A stretch of DNA of 64,000 nucleotides from Flexivirga endophytica (GCF_014640635.1 NZ_BMHI01000005.1:248001-312000), one strand, 5' to 3'; positions 17,939 to 26,631 are shown, numbered from the stretch's first letter. Translations and numbers: made by a program. The notes: generated by a model not told the origin, from the sequence alone.

Positions 17939-19471
17939 ATGAGCACCTCGCCTGCAGCTGAATCCGTCCGCAAGCCACGCCTGCGCGTCGCGCCGTCACC
18001 GACCGGCGACCCGCACGTCGGCACGGCATACGTCTCGATCTTCGATCTCGCGTTCGCGCGCCAGCAGGGTGGCAGCTTCATCCTGCGCATCGAGGACACC
18101 GACCGCGCACGCTTCCAGGAGGACAGCGAGCAGCAGCTCTACGACACGCTGCACTGGCTGGGGCTCGGCTGGGACGAGGGTCCGGACAAGGGCGGCCCCT
18201 TCGCGCCGTACAAGCAGTCGGAGCGCCTGGACACCTACCGCCCGTATGTCGAGCAGCTCATCGCCGATGGCCACGCCTACCACTGCTGGTGCTCCAGCGA
18301 GCGGTTGAAGGAGATGCGCGAGGTCCAGCAGAAGACCAAGCAGCCGACCGGTTACGACCGGATGTGCCTGGGCAAGACCAAGGAGGAGCGGGCGAAGCTG
18401 CCCGGTTTCAACGAGACACCGGTCGTGCGGATGCACATCCCCGACGACGCGCCGCTGCAGTTCGACGACCTGATCATGGGCCCGACGAAGGCACCACGCC
18501 CGGACGACCAGGTCATCCTTAAGGCGGACGGCTTCCCGACATACCACCTGGCGGTCGTGGTCGACGACCACCTGATGAAGATCACCCACGTGGTCCGCGG
18601 CCAGGAATGGATCTCCTCCACGCCCAAGCACATCCTGCTCTATCAGTGGCTGGGCTGGGAGGCGCCGCAGTTCGCGCACATCCCGCTGTTGCGTGACGAG
18701 AAGAAGGCGAAGATCTCCAAGCGCAAGAGTCCGTGGGCCAAGCTCACCTGGTTCCAGGAGCAGGGTTACCTGCCCGAGGCGTTGGTCAACTTCCTTGCAC
18801 TGCAAGGGCATCCGCCGATCATCGAGGGGGATGGGACCGAGCGCGAGACCTTCAGTTTCGAGGAGTTCAGCGAGCACTTCGCCTGGGGCAAGATCAACCC
18901 CGCGGGCGCGGTCTTCAACCTCGACAAGCTGCTGTGGCTCAACGGGCACTACCTGCGCGAGTTGACCGAGCAGGACCTCGCGCAACGGCTGCTGCCGTTC
19001 CTGCAGCGTGATGGCGCCCTGCCGCAGCCGGCGTCCCTGCCGGAGCTCGGTCGGTTGAACGAAATCGTGCCGCTCATCCAGACGCGCATCAATCTGCTCT
19101 CCGAGGCGACCCCGCTGGTCGCGCCCTTCTATGTCGCCGACGATGCGCTGGAGATCGCCGAGGACGCGCGCAAGCAGCTGAAGGAGAGCGCCCCGGAGGT
19201 GCTCGATGCGGCCATCGCCGCACTGGAGCCGATCAGCGGCGCCATCGGCAACCCGGACGGCAGCGGACGCGAGTGGACCGCTGCGCGCCTCGAGGAGGCG
19301 TTGCGGGCCGCCATCGTCGACGGGCTCGGTATCAAGCCGCGGCTGGCGTTCGGTCCGATCCGCACCGCGGTGTCCGGGCAGCGCATCTCACCGCCGCTCT
19401 TCGAGTCCATGGAGATCCTGGGCAAGGAGTCGACGCTACGCCGGCTGAAGGCGTTGCGCGCGACCGTCTGA
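17939..19471 (+). CDS. gltX: glutamyl-tRNA synthetase
   Basis: Charges tRNA-Glu with glutamate; in actinobacteria the enzyme is generally non-discriminating and also charges tRNA-Gln, followed by GatCAB amidation. The 510-residue class I synthetase has the HIGH-equivalent APSPTGDPHVGTAY at about 18-31, the RIEDTDRAR motif, and KISKRKS (the KMSKS equivalent) near residue 260. A C-terminal anticodon-binding helical domain follows. The tRNA genes for both Gln and Glu lie less than 1.1 kb downstream, so enzyme and both likely substrates are clustered. Confidence 0.97.
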   Translation: MSTSPAAESVRKPRLRVAPSPTGDPHVGTAYVSIFDLAFARQQGGSFILRIEDTDRARFQEDSEQQLYDTLHWLGLGWDEGPDKGGPFAPYKQSERLDTYRPYVEQLIADGHAYHCWCSSERLKEMREVQQKTKQPTGYDRMCLGKTKEERAKLPGFNETPVVRMHIPDDAPLQFDDLIMGPTKAPRPDDQVILKADGFPTYHLAVVVDDHLMKITHVVRGQEWISSTPKHILLYQWLGWEAPQFAHIPLLRDEKKAKISKRKSPWAKLTWFQEQGYLPEALVNFLALQGHPPIIEGDGTERETFSFEEFSEHFAWGKINPAGAVFNLDKLLWLNGHYLRELTEQDLAQRLLPFLQRDGALPQPASLPELGRLNEIVPLIQTRINLLSEATPLVAPFYVADDALEIAEDARKQLKESAPEVLDAAIAALEPISGAIGNPDGSGREWTAARLEEALRAAIVDGLGIKPRLAFGPIRTAVSGQRISPPLFESMEILGKESTLRRLKALRATV

Positions 19472-19498
19472 GCCGCTCCCGATCGGAAAGCACTGCGA

Positions 19499-20260
19499 AT
19501 GAAGCCTCTTCGGCTGCCGACGAAGGCGGTCCTGCTCGACATCGACGACACGCTGGTCGACACCACATCGGCCATGATCGGCGCGGGCGTCGTCGGTATG
19601 GCGGCGGTATGGCCCGAGCAGGACCCGCAGTGGCACGAGCACGCCTCGGTGCGTTTCCGGACCGACCCGGGTGGCTTCTTCCGTCGTTACACCGCCGGCG
19701 AGCTCGACTTCGAGACGATGCGTGCGCACCGGCTGGCCGAGGTCGGGGCGGCACACGGGCTGCCGGTGCCGTCGCGTGCCCTCGAGATGTACGAGGAGGC
19801 GTTCCGCCCCGCCTTCCTGGCGCGTCAGCACCGGTATGACGACGTGCTGCCCTTCCTGCGCGCGTGCGACGAAGTCGGCATCGCGGTCGGCGCACTCACC
19901 AACTCGTCGGAGGACGCGACGCTGCCGAAGCTCGAGGCAACCTGCCTGGCTGATCGCTTCGGCGCGCTCGTCACGCGGGACACCCTCGGCTTCGGCAAGC
20001 CCGATGCGCGGGTCTTCCGGGCGGCCTGTGAGCGCCTGGGCAGCGAGCCGAGCCGGACGGCATACATCGGTGACGAGTGGGAGGCGGACATCGTGGGCGC
20101 AAGGGACGCCGGACTGCACCCGATCTGGTTGCGACGACGCGGCGACAACACGCCGGGGGCTCCGCTGGATGTGCCGTTCATCACGTCGCTGGCGGAGGTG
20201 TCGCCGGTCGTCGACGGACTCGAGGTCCCCGATTTGGGCGCAACGCCTTCCACCGGGTAG
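19499..20260 (+). CDS. HAD-superfamily hydrolase
   Basis: A 253-residue haloacid-dehalogenase-type phosphatase. Motif I is LLDIDDTLVDTT (nucleophile Asp at about residue 14), motif II GALTNSSEDA, the motif III Lys is in GFGKPDARVF, and motif IV is YIGDEWEADIVGARDAG. The helical insert between motifs I and II marks a C1-cap subtype such as phosphoglycolate phosphatase-like enzymes. The substrate is unknown. It starts 28 bases after gltX and may be in the same transcript, and it is followed by the tRNA pair. Confidence 0.88.
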   Translation: MKPLRLPTKAVLLDIDDTLVDTTSAMIGAGVVGMAAVWPEQDPQWHEHASVRFRTDPGGFFRRYTAGELDFETMRAHRLAEVGAAHGLPVPSRALEMYEEAFRPAFLARQHRYDDVLPFLRACDEVGIAVGALTNSSEDATLPKLEATCLADRFGALVTRDTLGFGKPDARVFRAACERLGSEPSRTAYIGDEWEADIVGARDAGLHPIWLRRRGDNTPGAPLDVPFITSLAEVSPVVDGLEVPDLGATPSTG

Positions 20261-20320
20261 TGTTTCGCCTCGGTTCACCTCGTCGGACGGCGTCAGGCCA
20301 ACGATGAAGTGATACCCCCA

Positions 20321-20395
20321 TGGGGTATGGTGTAATCGGCAGCACGACTGATTCTGGTTCAGTTAGTCTAGGTTCGAGTCCTGGTACCCCAGCCA
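20321..20395 (+). tRNA. tRNA-Gln (anticodon CTG)
   Basis: A 75-nt cloverleaf with encoded CCA. Acceptor strands TGGGGTA and TACCCCA pair fully; the anticodon stem actga/tcagt holds loop ttCTGgt with the anticodon at 20354-20356; the T-arm has GGTTCGAGTCC. The leader just upstream repeats ATACCCC, able to mispair with the 5' acceptor strand. Confidence 0.97.
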
Positions 20396-20456
20396 TCGGC
20401 GAGAGATCGCCGATTCGGCGAAATCACCCGGTTGCGGGTATGGTTTCACCGGTCGC

Positions 20457-20529
20457 GGCCCCATCGTATAGCGGCCTAGTACGTCGCCCTCTCACGGCGG
20501 TAACGCGGGTTCGAATCCCGCTGGGGTCA
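20457..20529 (+). tRNA. tRNA-Glu (anticodon CTC)
   Basis: A 73-nt cloverleaf without encoded CCA. Acceptor GGCCCCA pairs with TGGGGTC (one G-T), the anticodon stem tcgcc/ggcgg holds loop ctCTCac with the anticodon at 20491-20493, and the T-arm is CGGGTTCGAATCCCG. It lies 61 bases after tRNA-Gln, probably co-transcribed. Confidence 0.97.
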
Positions 20530-20540
20530 CGTAGAGACGA

Positions 20541-20570
20541 AGCGCCCGAGTCCTCCAGGACTCGGGCGCT
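20541..20570 (+). terminator. hairpin terminator after tRNA-Glu
   Basis: A perfect 14-bp inverted repeat (20541-20554 with 20557-20570) around two bases, followed by TTCG, closes the gltX/tRNA unit. It also lies near the stop of the convergent LysR gene. Confidence 0.8.
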
Positions 20571-20591
20571 TTCGTAATTGCCACCGGTATC

Positions 20592-21434
20592 TCAGCCTTG
20601 CATCGCCTGCCGTACGGCCCTCGTGACCGCGCGGACGGCTGAGGCAGGAGTCGCTGGGGCGGTGCGCACCGACATACGAACCTCGGGCGGCTGGGGCAAC
20701 TCGGTGCGCTCGACGAGACCCTCGGGTGCACGGCCGATGTGGGGGAGCAGGATGACGCCGAGGCCGGCGCGAGCGGCCGAGTAACCGCCGGAGAGGTTCG
20801 ACACCTCCACCACGAGTTCGTGCTCCCTGCCGGCCGCTGACAGCGTGTCGAATGTCGGTCGCCGCAGCATGCACGGCTCGTCGAAGGCGATCACCGGGAG
20901 CGGTCCGTCGGTCGGTGCCCGGAAGTCCTGCGCGGCGAACCAACGCAGCCGCAGGCGACTGCGCTCGGCCGGCGCCGGGGTCGCGAGCTCGGCGAGGACG
21001 ATCAGATCCGCGACGCCGTCCTCGAGGGCGCGCTCGACGTGTGCGGTGCGGTCGAGCCGGAAGCGGAATCCGGTGCTCGGGAGTGCCTCACGCAGGGCGC
21101 CGGAGATCTCCGGCAGCAGCATCTCGGCGGCGTGCTCGGAGGCACCGATCGTGAGGGTGCGCGAGTCCGGGCTCTCGAAGAGCCGTACGGCGTCGTCGTG
21201 CGCGGCCAGGATGCGCCGGGCGCTGCGGAGCAGTTGGTCGCCGTCGGGCGTGAACCGGGTCTGGCGCCCGCTGCGTTCGACCAGCTGCCGACCGGTCGCC
21301 TGCTCGAGCCTGCGCACGTGCTGGCTGACCGCGGATTGCGTCAGGTGCAGGGTCATGGCAGCCCGGTGGAAGCCGCCGGCGCCGGCGATGGCCACGAGGG
21401 AGCGCAGCGGGGTGATGTCGAGCGTTGCCGTCAT
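20592..21434 (-). CDS. LysR-family transcriptional regulator
   Basis: A 280-residue regulator. The N-terminal winged helix-turn-helix reads LRSLVAIAGAGGFHRAAMTLHLTQSAVSQHVRRLEQATGRQLVER, classic for LysR; residues from about 90 form the periplasmic-binding-like effector domain. The ATG at 21434 was chosen because the HTH begins about 10 residues in, as is normal. It is divergent from an EamA transporter gene, with a palindrome in between, so it probably controls that gene and itself. The effector is unknown. Confidence 0.92.
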   Translation of the reverse strand: MTATLDITPLRSLVAIAGAGGFHRAAMTLHLTQSAVSQHVRRLEQATGRQLVERSGRQTRFTPDGDQLLRSARRILAAHDDAVRLFESPDSRTLTIGASEHAAEMLLPEISGALREALPSTGFRFRLDRTAHVERALEDGVADLIVLAELATPAPAERSRLRLRWFAAQDFRAPTDGPLPVIAFDEPCMLRRPTFDTLSAAGREHELVVEVSNLSGGYSAARAGLGVILLPHIGRAPEGLVERTELPQPPEVRMSVRTAPATPASAVRAVTRAVRQAMQG

Positions 21435-21469
21435 GCAGTCACCATAACTGAACAGCAATGCTGATCGAT

Positions 21470-21486
21470 AATGATCACTGATCATT
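21470..21486. promoter_or_regulatory. 17-bp palindromic operator in the LysR/EamA gap
   Basis: AATGATCA at 21470-21477 and TGATCATT at 21479-21486 form a perfect dyad around one base. It lies 36 bases upstream of the LysR start and 38 bases upstream of the transporter start, the usual place for a LysR-type recognition site. AT-rich against a GC-rich background. Confidence 0.65.
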
Positions 21487-21524
21487 GTTGGACGTGGGCG
21501 TGCCTGGCGATCGACGATGGACAC

Positions 21525-22442
21525 GTGAAGCTCTCACTGCGTCTGTCGACCGTCGTCGTCGTCCTCTACGCCCTCGGCTATCCCGTCGGAGCGCTCGCCG
21601 TTCAGGCGATGTCGCCGGGGTTGGTGCTGCTCGTGCGCTTCGCGGTGTCGGCGCCGATCCTGCTGTTGCTCGCCGCGCGGCGCGGGGTGCCGTGGCCGCG
21701 TGGTGCTCAGTTGGGCCATGTGGCGGTCGTCGGGTTGCTCATCCAGGCGGTGCAGTTCATCGGCTGCTACGAAGCTCTCAGCCTGGGTATGTCGCCGGTG
21801 CTCGTTGCATTGATCATCTCGATGAATCCCGTTGTCACCGCGGCACTTTCCCGGCCGATGCTGGGGGAGCAGCTGGATCGCCGGCGGGTGCTGGCTCTCG
21901 TCCTCGCCGTCGCAGCCGTCCTGGTCGCCTTCGCCGGCCGGCTGGGGTCGGCCGGGTCCGTCGGCGTGGGCGTGGTCGGCGTGCTGATCGCGGTGTTGGG
22001 GCTGTCGCTCGGCGGGGTCTACCAGCAGCGCTATGTGCGCGGGGTCGATCCGATCATGAGCGCCGGGGTCGGGATCCTCGCGTCCGTGCCGGCGGCGATC
22101 GTCTTCGCAGCGACCCGTCCGATGCAGGTCGACCGACCGGCGCAGGCCGTGTGGTCGATGGCCGCGATGATCATCTTCAGCTCGTTGCTGGGGATGACGT
22201 TCTATCTCGCAGCGTTGCGTCGCGGCGGTGCCGGTCAGGTGGCGATGCTCTTCGCCGTCATACCATCGGTGTCGGCGGTGCTCAGCTGGGTGCTGGTCGG
22301 TGACCGACCGGATGCCGGCGTGCTGGGCGGTCTCGTGCTCGGCGCTGCAGCCTGTGTGCTCGGCCGGGCCAGGGGCGCTACGCGACCGGTGACGCATGCT
22401 CCTGAGCGGCCGTGCCCCGGCCGTTTGGAATCGGTGCGGTGA
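21525..22442 (+). CDS. EamA/DMT-family transporter
   Basis: A 305-residue membrane protein with ten hydrophobic helices in two five-helix EamA repeats, of the kind that exports metabolites such as amino acids or related compounds. GYPVGALAVQAMSPGLVLLVRF near the start is the family's first-repeat signature, and GMTFYLAALRRGGAGQVAMLF is its counterpart in the second repeat. The GTG at 21525 was chosen because the first helix begins just after it. Likely regulated by the divergent LysR protein. The substrate is unknown. Confidence 0.88.
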   Translation: MKLSLRLSTVVVVLYALGYPVGALAVQAMSPGLVLLVRFAVSAPILLLLAARRGVPWPRGAQLGHVAVVGLLIQAVQFIGCYEALSLGMSPVLVALIISMNPVVTAALSRPMLGEQLDRRRVLALVLAVAAVLVAFAGRLGSAGSVGVGVVGVLIAVLGLSLGGVYQQRYVRGVDPIMSAGVGILASVPAAIVFAATRPMQVDRPAQAVWSMAAMIIFSSLLGMTFYLAALRRGGAGQVAMLFAVIPSVSAVLSWVLVGDRPDAGVLGGLVLGAAACVLGRARGATRPVTHAPERPCPGRLESVR

Positions 22443-22456
22443 GTGATGATCGAAGC

Positions 22457-23038
22457 ATGGCCACACACGTCTGGTATGCGTCGTACGGATCCAATCTCTC
22501 GCCGCAGCGGTTCGACTGCTACGTCAGTGGTGGCCGGCCCGAGGGCGCACGGCGGACCTACACAGGATGCCGTGACACCGCGATGCCCACCGGCTGCCGC
22601 CCGACGTCGTTGCCCGGACGAGTTCTGTTCGGCGGGGAGTCGAGTGTCTGGGGCGGTGGCACGGCCTTCTACGATCCGCAGGATGCGGGCCCGTCGCTGG
22701 CCACGGCGTATCGCCTGACGGTGGAGCAGTTCGCGGACGTGTGGTTCCAGGAACGCCACCTGCCCGTCGGCGGCGAGCTGCCGCTGGCCGAGTTGATCGG
22801 GGCCGGTGAATGGGTCGCCGGCGAGGACCTCTACGACCGGGTCCTGGTCGCCGGCGCGATCGAGGACGAACCGGTGCTGACCTTCACGTTCCCGGCGACC
22901 GTGCACGTGCAGGAGCAACCGCCATCACCGGCGTATGCCGCGACCATCGAGCGCGGACTCATCGCGACGCACGGGCTGGAGCGTGAGGAGGCGGCGGCAT
23001 ACATCGCCCGACTGGTGAGTGGACGGATGCCGGGCTGA
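22457..23038 (+). CDS. gamma-glutamylcyclotransferase-like protein
   Basis: A 193-residue protein beginning MATHVWYASYGSNLSPQRF; the YASYGSNL strand-turn is the substrate-loop signature of the gamma-glutamylcyclotransferase-like fold. It continues with a Gly/Arg-rich TYTGCRD region and RLTVEQFADVW. Relatives are sometimes mislabelled histone deacetylase in databases. The exact reaction is unknown. A longer start at 22412 exists, but the motif normally lies at the extreme N-terminus, so 22457 is preferred. It sits 14 bases after the EamA gene. Confidence 0.65.
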   Translation: MATHVWYASYGSNLSPQRFDCYVSGGRPEGARRTYTGCRDTAMPTGCRPTSLPGRVLFGGESSVWGGGTAFYDPQDAGPSLATAYRLTVEQFADVWFQERHLPVGGELPLAELIGAGEWVAGEDLYDRVLVAGAIEDEPVLTFTFPATVHVQEQPPSPAYAATIERGLIATHGLEREEAAAYIARLVSGRMPG

Positions 23039-23047
23039 GCCGGTAGG

Positions 23048-23053
23048 TAGTCT
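23048..23053 (+). promoter_or_regulatory. -10 box TAGTCT for the L7/L12-like gene
   Basis: TAGTCT ends 6 bases before the GTG at 23060, consistent with a leaderless transcript. Confidence 0.45.
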
Positions 23054-23059
23054 CGGCGC

Positions 23060-23329
23060 GTGTGGATCTGGGTTGTGCTGTTGCTGGTCGTGGTGGCCGT
23101 CGTCGTCTGGCTGGCACGTGCACGGCGCGCCGGTGCTACCGAGGTGACGGCCGAACAGATCGAGGAGTCCGACCTGCGGTTGACGCACGAAGCGCGCGTG
23201 GCGGTCGGCGGCGCCATCGTGAGGGGCAAGAAGGTCCTCGCCATCAAGCTCTACCGCGACAGCACGGGTGCCGACCTCGCGACGAGCCGAGCGGCCGTCG
23301 ACAAGTGGTACAAGGGGATTCACGGATAG
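23060..23329 (+). CDS. small membrane-anchored protein with L7/L12 C-domain-like motif
   Basis: An 89-residue protein. Residues 2-19 are a strongly hydrophobic helix (WIWVVLLLVVVAVVVWLA) followed by Arg-rich bases, so the rest faces the cytoplasm. The C-terminal part KKVLAIKLYRDSTGADLATSRAAVDKW resembles the C-terminal domain of ribosomal protein L7/L12 (helix KxAIKxxRxxTGxxLxxAKxxV). The function of such anchored L7/L12-like proteins is not known to me. A TAGTCT box 6 bases upstream supports the chosen GTG start. Confidence 0.7.
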   Translation: MWIWVVLLLVVVAVVVWLARARRAGATEVTAEQIEESDLRLTHEARVAVGGAIVRGKKVLAIKLYRDSTGADLATSRAAVDKWYKGIHG

Positions 23330-23415
23330 CGTCGGCGATCGCGTGGTGGATGCGGCGCTGCGCAGCACGCTCGGACTTTTCCGAACGCGCCGCGCAGTCT
23401 CGTGCTGAGTCGTGA

Positions 23416-24162
23416 TCAGGCGGACTCGCCGCGCCGCGCGGTGGCAGCATGCGCCCGCGCGAGCACCTCGGTGAGCTTGTTCGCGCCAGCGACGACGGTG
23501 CCCGCGTGCAGGCGGCCGGGCTGACGCGAGACCCGCTCGATCGGGCCGGAGATGGAGACAGCCGCGATGACGCGACCCGAGGGTCCGCGCACAGGTGCCG
23601 AGACGGATGCGACGCCCTGCTCGCGCTCGCTGACGCTCTGGGCCCAACCGCGACGCCGGACGGCCGACAACATGGTGGCGGTGAACTTCGCGCCGTGCAG
23701 CCCGCGGTGCAGCCGGTCCGGCTCCTCCCAGGCGAGCAGGATCTGCGCGGCGGATCCGGCCTGCATGGTCAGCGTCGCGCCGACCGGGATCGAGTCGCGC
23801 AGCCCCATCGGGCGGTCCGCGGCTGCGACGCAGATGCGCTGGTCGCCCTGGCGGCGGTAGAGCTGTGCACTCTCTCCGCAGTGATCGCGCAGGGCGCCGA
23901 GCACCGGACCGGCGGCAGCCAGCAGCCGGTCCTCGCCGGCCGCGGAGGCGAGTTCGGCCAGCCGCGGACCGAGGATGAACCGGCCCTGTACGTCCCGAGC
24001 GACCAGGCGGTGGTGCTCGAGCGCGACGGCCAGTCGATGGGCCGTGGGGCGGGCGAGTCCGGTGTGTGCGACCAGTTGGGCGAGGGTTGACGGGCCGGCT
24101 TCGAGGGCAGAAAGCACAACGGCGGCCTTGTCCAGAACGCCGACTCCGCTAGAGTTGTCCAT
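23416..24162 (-). CDS. IclR-family regulator, LtbR/NdgR type
   Basis: A 248-residue regulator with an N-terminal winged HTH (LSALEAGPSTLAQLVAHTGLARPTAHRLAVALEHH, about 17-52) and a C-terminal IclR effector domain (GLRDSIPVGATLTMQAGSAAQILLAW). An IclR gene divergent from leuCD is conserved in actinobacteria, where LtbR (Corynebacterium) and NdgR (Streptomyces) control leucine and related biosynthesis. That context, rather than a unique residue, supports the specific assignment. The 132-base divergent gap contains a dyad at 24171-24184. Confidence 0.87.
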   Translation of the reverse strand: MDNSSGVGVLDKAAVVLSALEAGPSTLAQLVAHTGLARPTAHRLAVALEHHRLVARDVQGRFILGPRLAELASAAGEDRLLAAAGPVLGALRDHCGESAQLYRRQGDQRICVAAADRPMGLRDSIPVGATLTMQAGSAAQILLAWEEPDRLHRGLHGAKFTATMLSAVRRRGWAQSVSEREQGVASVSAPVRGPSGRVIAAVSISGPIERVSRQPGRLHAGTVVAGANKLTEVLARAHAATARRGESA

Positions 24163-24170
24163 GCACTGAT

Positions 24171-24184
24171 ACTGACGTCTCAGT
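24171..24184. promoter_or_regulatory. candidate operator between the IclR gene and leuC
   Basis: ACTGACGTCTCAGT has matching outer arms ACTGA/TCAGT around CGTC and starts 9 bases upstream of the IclR start. Its place suggests autoregulation or control of leuCD; no direct evidence. Confidence 0.4.
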
Positions 24185-24294
24185 CCGCGAGACGCAAGTC
24201 CTTGGGGTGAGTTTCGCGGTCAGGCTCGGTCGGCAACACGCAAATCCTGGGCGACTTCCGCCTACGGATCAGGCTCGATGAAGGAGGGTCCGAC

Positions 24295-25698
24295 GTGGGA
24301 AACACGTTGGCAGAAAAGGTTTGGGAGCAGCACGTCGTACGTCAGGCGGACGGCGAGCCGGATCTGCTCTACATCGACCTCCACCTCATCCACGAGGTGA
24401 CCAGTCCGCAGGCGTTCGAGGGACTCCGACTGGCCGGCCGGGAGGTGCGCCGGCCGGACCTCACCGTCGCGACCGAGGACCACAACGTCCCCACGACCCC
24501 CGGCCCGATCACCGATGTGGTGAGCAGGACCCAGGTCGAGACGCTGCGCACCAACTGCAAGGAGTTCGGTGTCCGGCTCTATCCGATGGGTGACGCGGAG
24601 CAGGGCATCGTGCACATCATCGGACCACAGCTCGGGTTGACCCAGCCGGGTATGACGATCGTGTGCGGCGACAGCCACACCTCGACCCACGGTGCCTTCG
24701 GCGCGCTGTCGTTCGGCATCGGCACCAGCGAGGTCGAGCATGTACTGGCCACCCAGACGCTGCCGCTGAATCCCTTCAGGACCATGGCGATCAACATCGA
24801 CGGCACGCTGCCCGATGGCGTCACGTCGAAGGACATCATCCTGGCCGTGATCGCCAAGATCGGGACCGGCGGCGGGCAGGGCTACGTGCTCGAGTACCGC
24901 GGCTCGGCGGTGCGTGAGATGTCCATGGAGGCCCGAATGACCATGTGCAACATGTCGATCGAGGCCGGCGCACGTGCCGGAATGGTCGCGCCGGACGAGA
25001 CGACCTTCGCCTACCTGAAGGGACGCGATCACGCTCCGACGGGTGCCGACTGGGACGCCGCCGTCGAGTCGTGGTCGCAACTGGTCAGTGACGAGGACGC
25101 CGTCTTCGACGCCGAGATCAACATCGACGCCAGCGCCCTGACACCCTTCGTCACGTGGGGCACCAACCCCGGGCAGGGGCTGCCGCTCTCGGCCGTGGTG
25201 CCCGATCCGGAGAGCTTCGCCGGCGAGAACGACAAGGCCGCCGCGCAGCGCGCCATTGACTACATGGGCCTGACGCCGGGTATGCCGCTGCGCGAAATCC
25301 ACGTGGACACAGTGTTTCTCGGATCGTGCACCAACGGTCGCATCGAGGACCTGCGGGCAGCTGCCGACGTCATCAAGGGCCGCAAGGTCGCCGACGGGGT
25401 GCGGATGCTGGTCGTGCCGGGGTCGGCGAAGGTTCGACTGCAGGCCGAAGGCGAGGGACTGGACAAGGTCTTCTCCGATGCGGGCGCCGAGTGGCGGCTG
25501 GCCGGGTGCTCGATGTGCCTGGGTATGAACCCCGATCAACTCGCAGTGGGGGAGCGCAGCGCCTCCACCTCCAACCGCAACTTCGAAGGCCGCCAGGGCA
25601 AGGGCGGTCGCACGCACTTGGTCAGCCCGTTGGTCGCCGCCGCGACCGCGGTGCGCGGCACCTTGTCGAGTCCGTCCGATCTTGTCACGAGCAACTGA
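24295..25698 (+). CDS. leuC: 3-isopropylmalate dehydratase, large subunit
   Basis: With LeuD it isomerises 2-isopropylmalate to 3-isopropylmalate in leucine synthesis. The 467-residue aconitase-type subunit carries the [4Fe-4S] cysteines: one in [14 protein letters not shown] and a pair in [44 protein letters not shown] is the family's most conserved block. The GTG at 24295 follows an AAGGAGG ribosome site. leuD follows 23 bases later. Divergent from its presumed IclR regulator. Confidence 0.97.
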   Translation: MGNTLAEKVWEQHVVRQADGEPDLLYIDLHLIHEVTSPQAFEGLRLAGREVRRPDLTVATEDHNVPTTPGPITDVVSRTQVETLRTNCKEFGVRLYPMGDAEQGIVHIIGPQLGLTQPGMTIVCGDSHTSTHGAFGALSFGIGTSEVEHVLATQTLPLNPFRTMAINIDGTLPDGVTSKDIILAVIAKIGTGGGQGYVLEYRGSAVREMSMEARMTMCNMSIEAGARAGMVAPDETTFAYLKGRDHAPTGADWDAAVESWSQLVSDEDAVFDAEINIDASALTPFVTWGTNPGQGLPLSAVVPDPESFAGENDKAAAQRAIDYMGLTPGMPLREIHVDTVFLGSCTNGRIEDLRAAADVIKGRKVADGVRMLVVPGSAKVRLQAEGEGLDKVFSDAGAEWRLAGCSMCLGMNPDQLAVGERSASTSNRNFEGRQGKGGRTHLVSPLVAAATAVRGTLSSPSDLVTSN

Positions 25699-25721
25699 GC
25701 CGCGAAGAGGAGCGACAGAGC

Positions 25722-26315
25722 ATGGAGAAATTCACTCAGCACACCGGCGTCGGAGTTCCGTTGCGGCGCAGCAACGTTGACACCGACCAGATCATCCCCG
25801 CGGTCTACTTGAAGCGGGTCAGCCGCACCGGCTTCGAGGACGGTCTCTTCGCTGCCTGGCGGGGTGACGAGACGTTCGTCCTGAACAACCCACAGTTCGC
25901 TGATGGTTCGGTGCTCGTCGCAGGGCAGGACTTCGGCACGGGGTCATCACGTGAGCACGCGGTCTGGGCATTGATGGACTACGGCTTCCGGGTCGTCCTG
26001 TCGTCGCGCTTCGCCGACATCTTCCGTGGCAATGCCGGCAAGGCAGGGCTCTTGGCTGCTCAGCTTCGCCAGGAGGACATCGAATTGCTTTGGAAGCTCT
26101 TGGAGAACGAGCCGGGGACCCAGGTGACGGTCGACCTCGAGCAGCGGACCGTCGTCGCGGGCGAGCACGTCTTCGGTTTCGAGGTCGACGACTACATCCG
26201 CTGGCGCCTGCTCGAGGGCCTCGATGACATCAGTCTGACGTTGCGACACGCGGATCAGATCACAAATTTCGAATCTGCTCGACCGAGCTGGAAACCCTCG
26301 GCCCAGCCGGTCTGA
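25722..26315 (+). CDS. leuD: 3-isopropylmalate dehydratase, small subunit
   Basis: Swivelling-domain partner of LeuC, 197 residues. [29 protein letters not shown] at the N-terminus and [37 protein letters not shown] in the middle are diagnostic. The ATG at 25722 follows AAGAGGAG. It is the second gene of a leuCD operon that ends in a GC-rich hairpin before the hup promoter region. Confidence 0.97.
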   Translation: MEKFTQHTGVGVPLRRSNVDTDQIIPAVYLKRVSRTGFEDGLFAAWRGDETFVLNNPQFADGSVLVAGQDFGTGSSREHAVWALMDYGFRVVLSSRFADIFRGNAGKAGLLAAQLRQEDIELLWKLLENEPGTQVTVDLEQRTVVAGEHVFGFEVDDYIRWRLLEGLDDISLTLRHADQITNFESARPSWKPSAQPV

Positions 26316-26334
26316 CCGGTCCTCGTCATACCAC

Positions 26335-26371
26335 TTCGCGCGGGTGTCCCCACATGGGGGCCCCGCGCGAA
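26335..26371 (+). terminator. hairpin terminator after leuD
   Basis: TTCGCGCGGG (26335-26344) pairs with 26362-26371, and the inner bases GTCCCC/GGGGGC extend the stem. It lies 20 bases after the leuD stop. Confidence 0.7.
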
Positions 26372-26377
26372 TTGCGT

Positions 26378-26417
26378 TGTCAACAAAAGAAGTTGACACG
26401 GGTCGATGGTGTATAGC
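26378..26417 (+). promoter_or_regulatory. promoter/operator region of hup
   Basis: The 316-base gap between leuD and hup holds no gene. TGTCAAC at 26378-26384 and GTTGACA at 26392-26398 are a perfect 7-bp inverted repeat with an A-rich 7-base spacer. The right arm contains TTGACA, a consensus -35. TATAGC follows at 26412-26417, only 13 bases on, shorter than the normal 17, so the -10 partner is uncertain. A transcript from here would have a leader of about 200 bases. A repressor bound to the dyad would cover the -35. Confidence 0.5.
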
Positions 26418-26631
26418 GAGGGCGCCGCACCGTCGTCGCACACCTCTCGAAGGCACCATCCGCAGCGGTCCTGGAGTGCCCAAAGCTGTTGTGCCCTAGG
26501 CAAATAGAGCGGCGTTGCAGGTTGCCGACTTGACGCGGTGGGCATACCGTCTGTCTCAATCGAGCGTCAGCTTGAGGAACTGCAACAGGACGCCCGGTCG
26601 AACGCCGGCACCATCGAAGGGGATACGACCC

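Noticed and set aside
20321-20395. tRNA-Gln as an integration site
   Set aside because: No integrase gene and no downstream copy of the tRNA 3' end was seen; the short flanking repeat is only 7 bases.
23345-23402. Hairpin after the L7/L12-like gene
   Set aside because: Only short, interrupted complementarity (CTGCGC...GCGCAG); not convincing.
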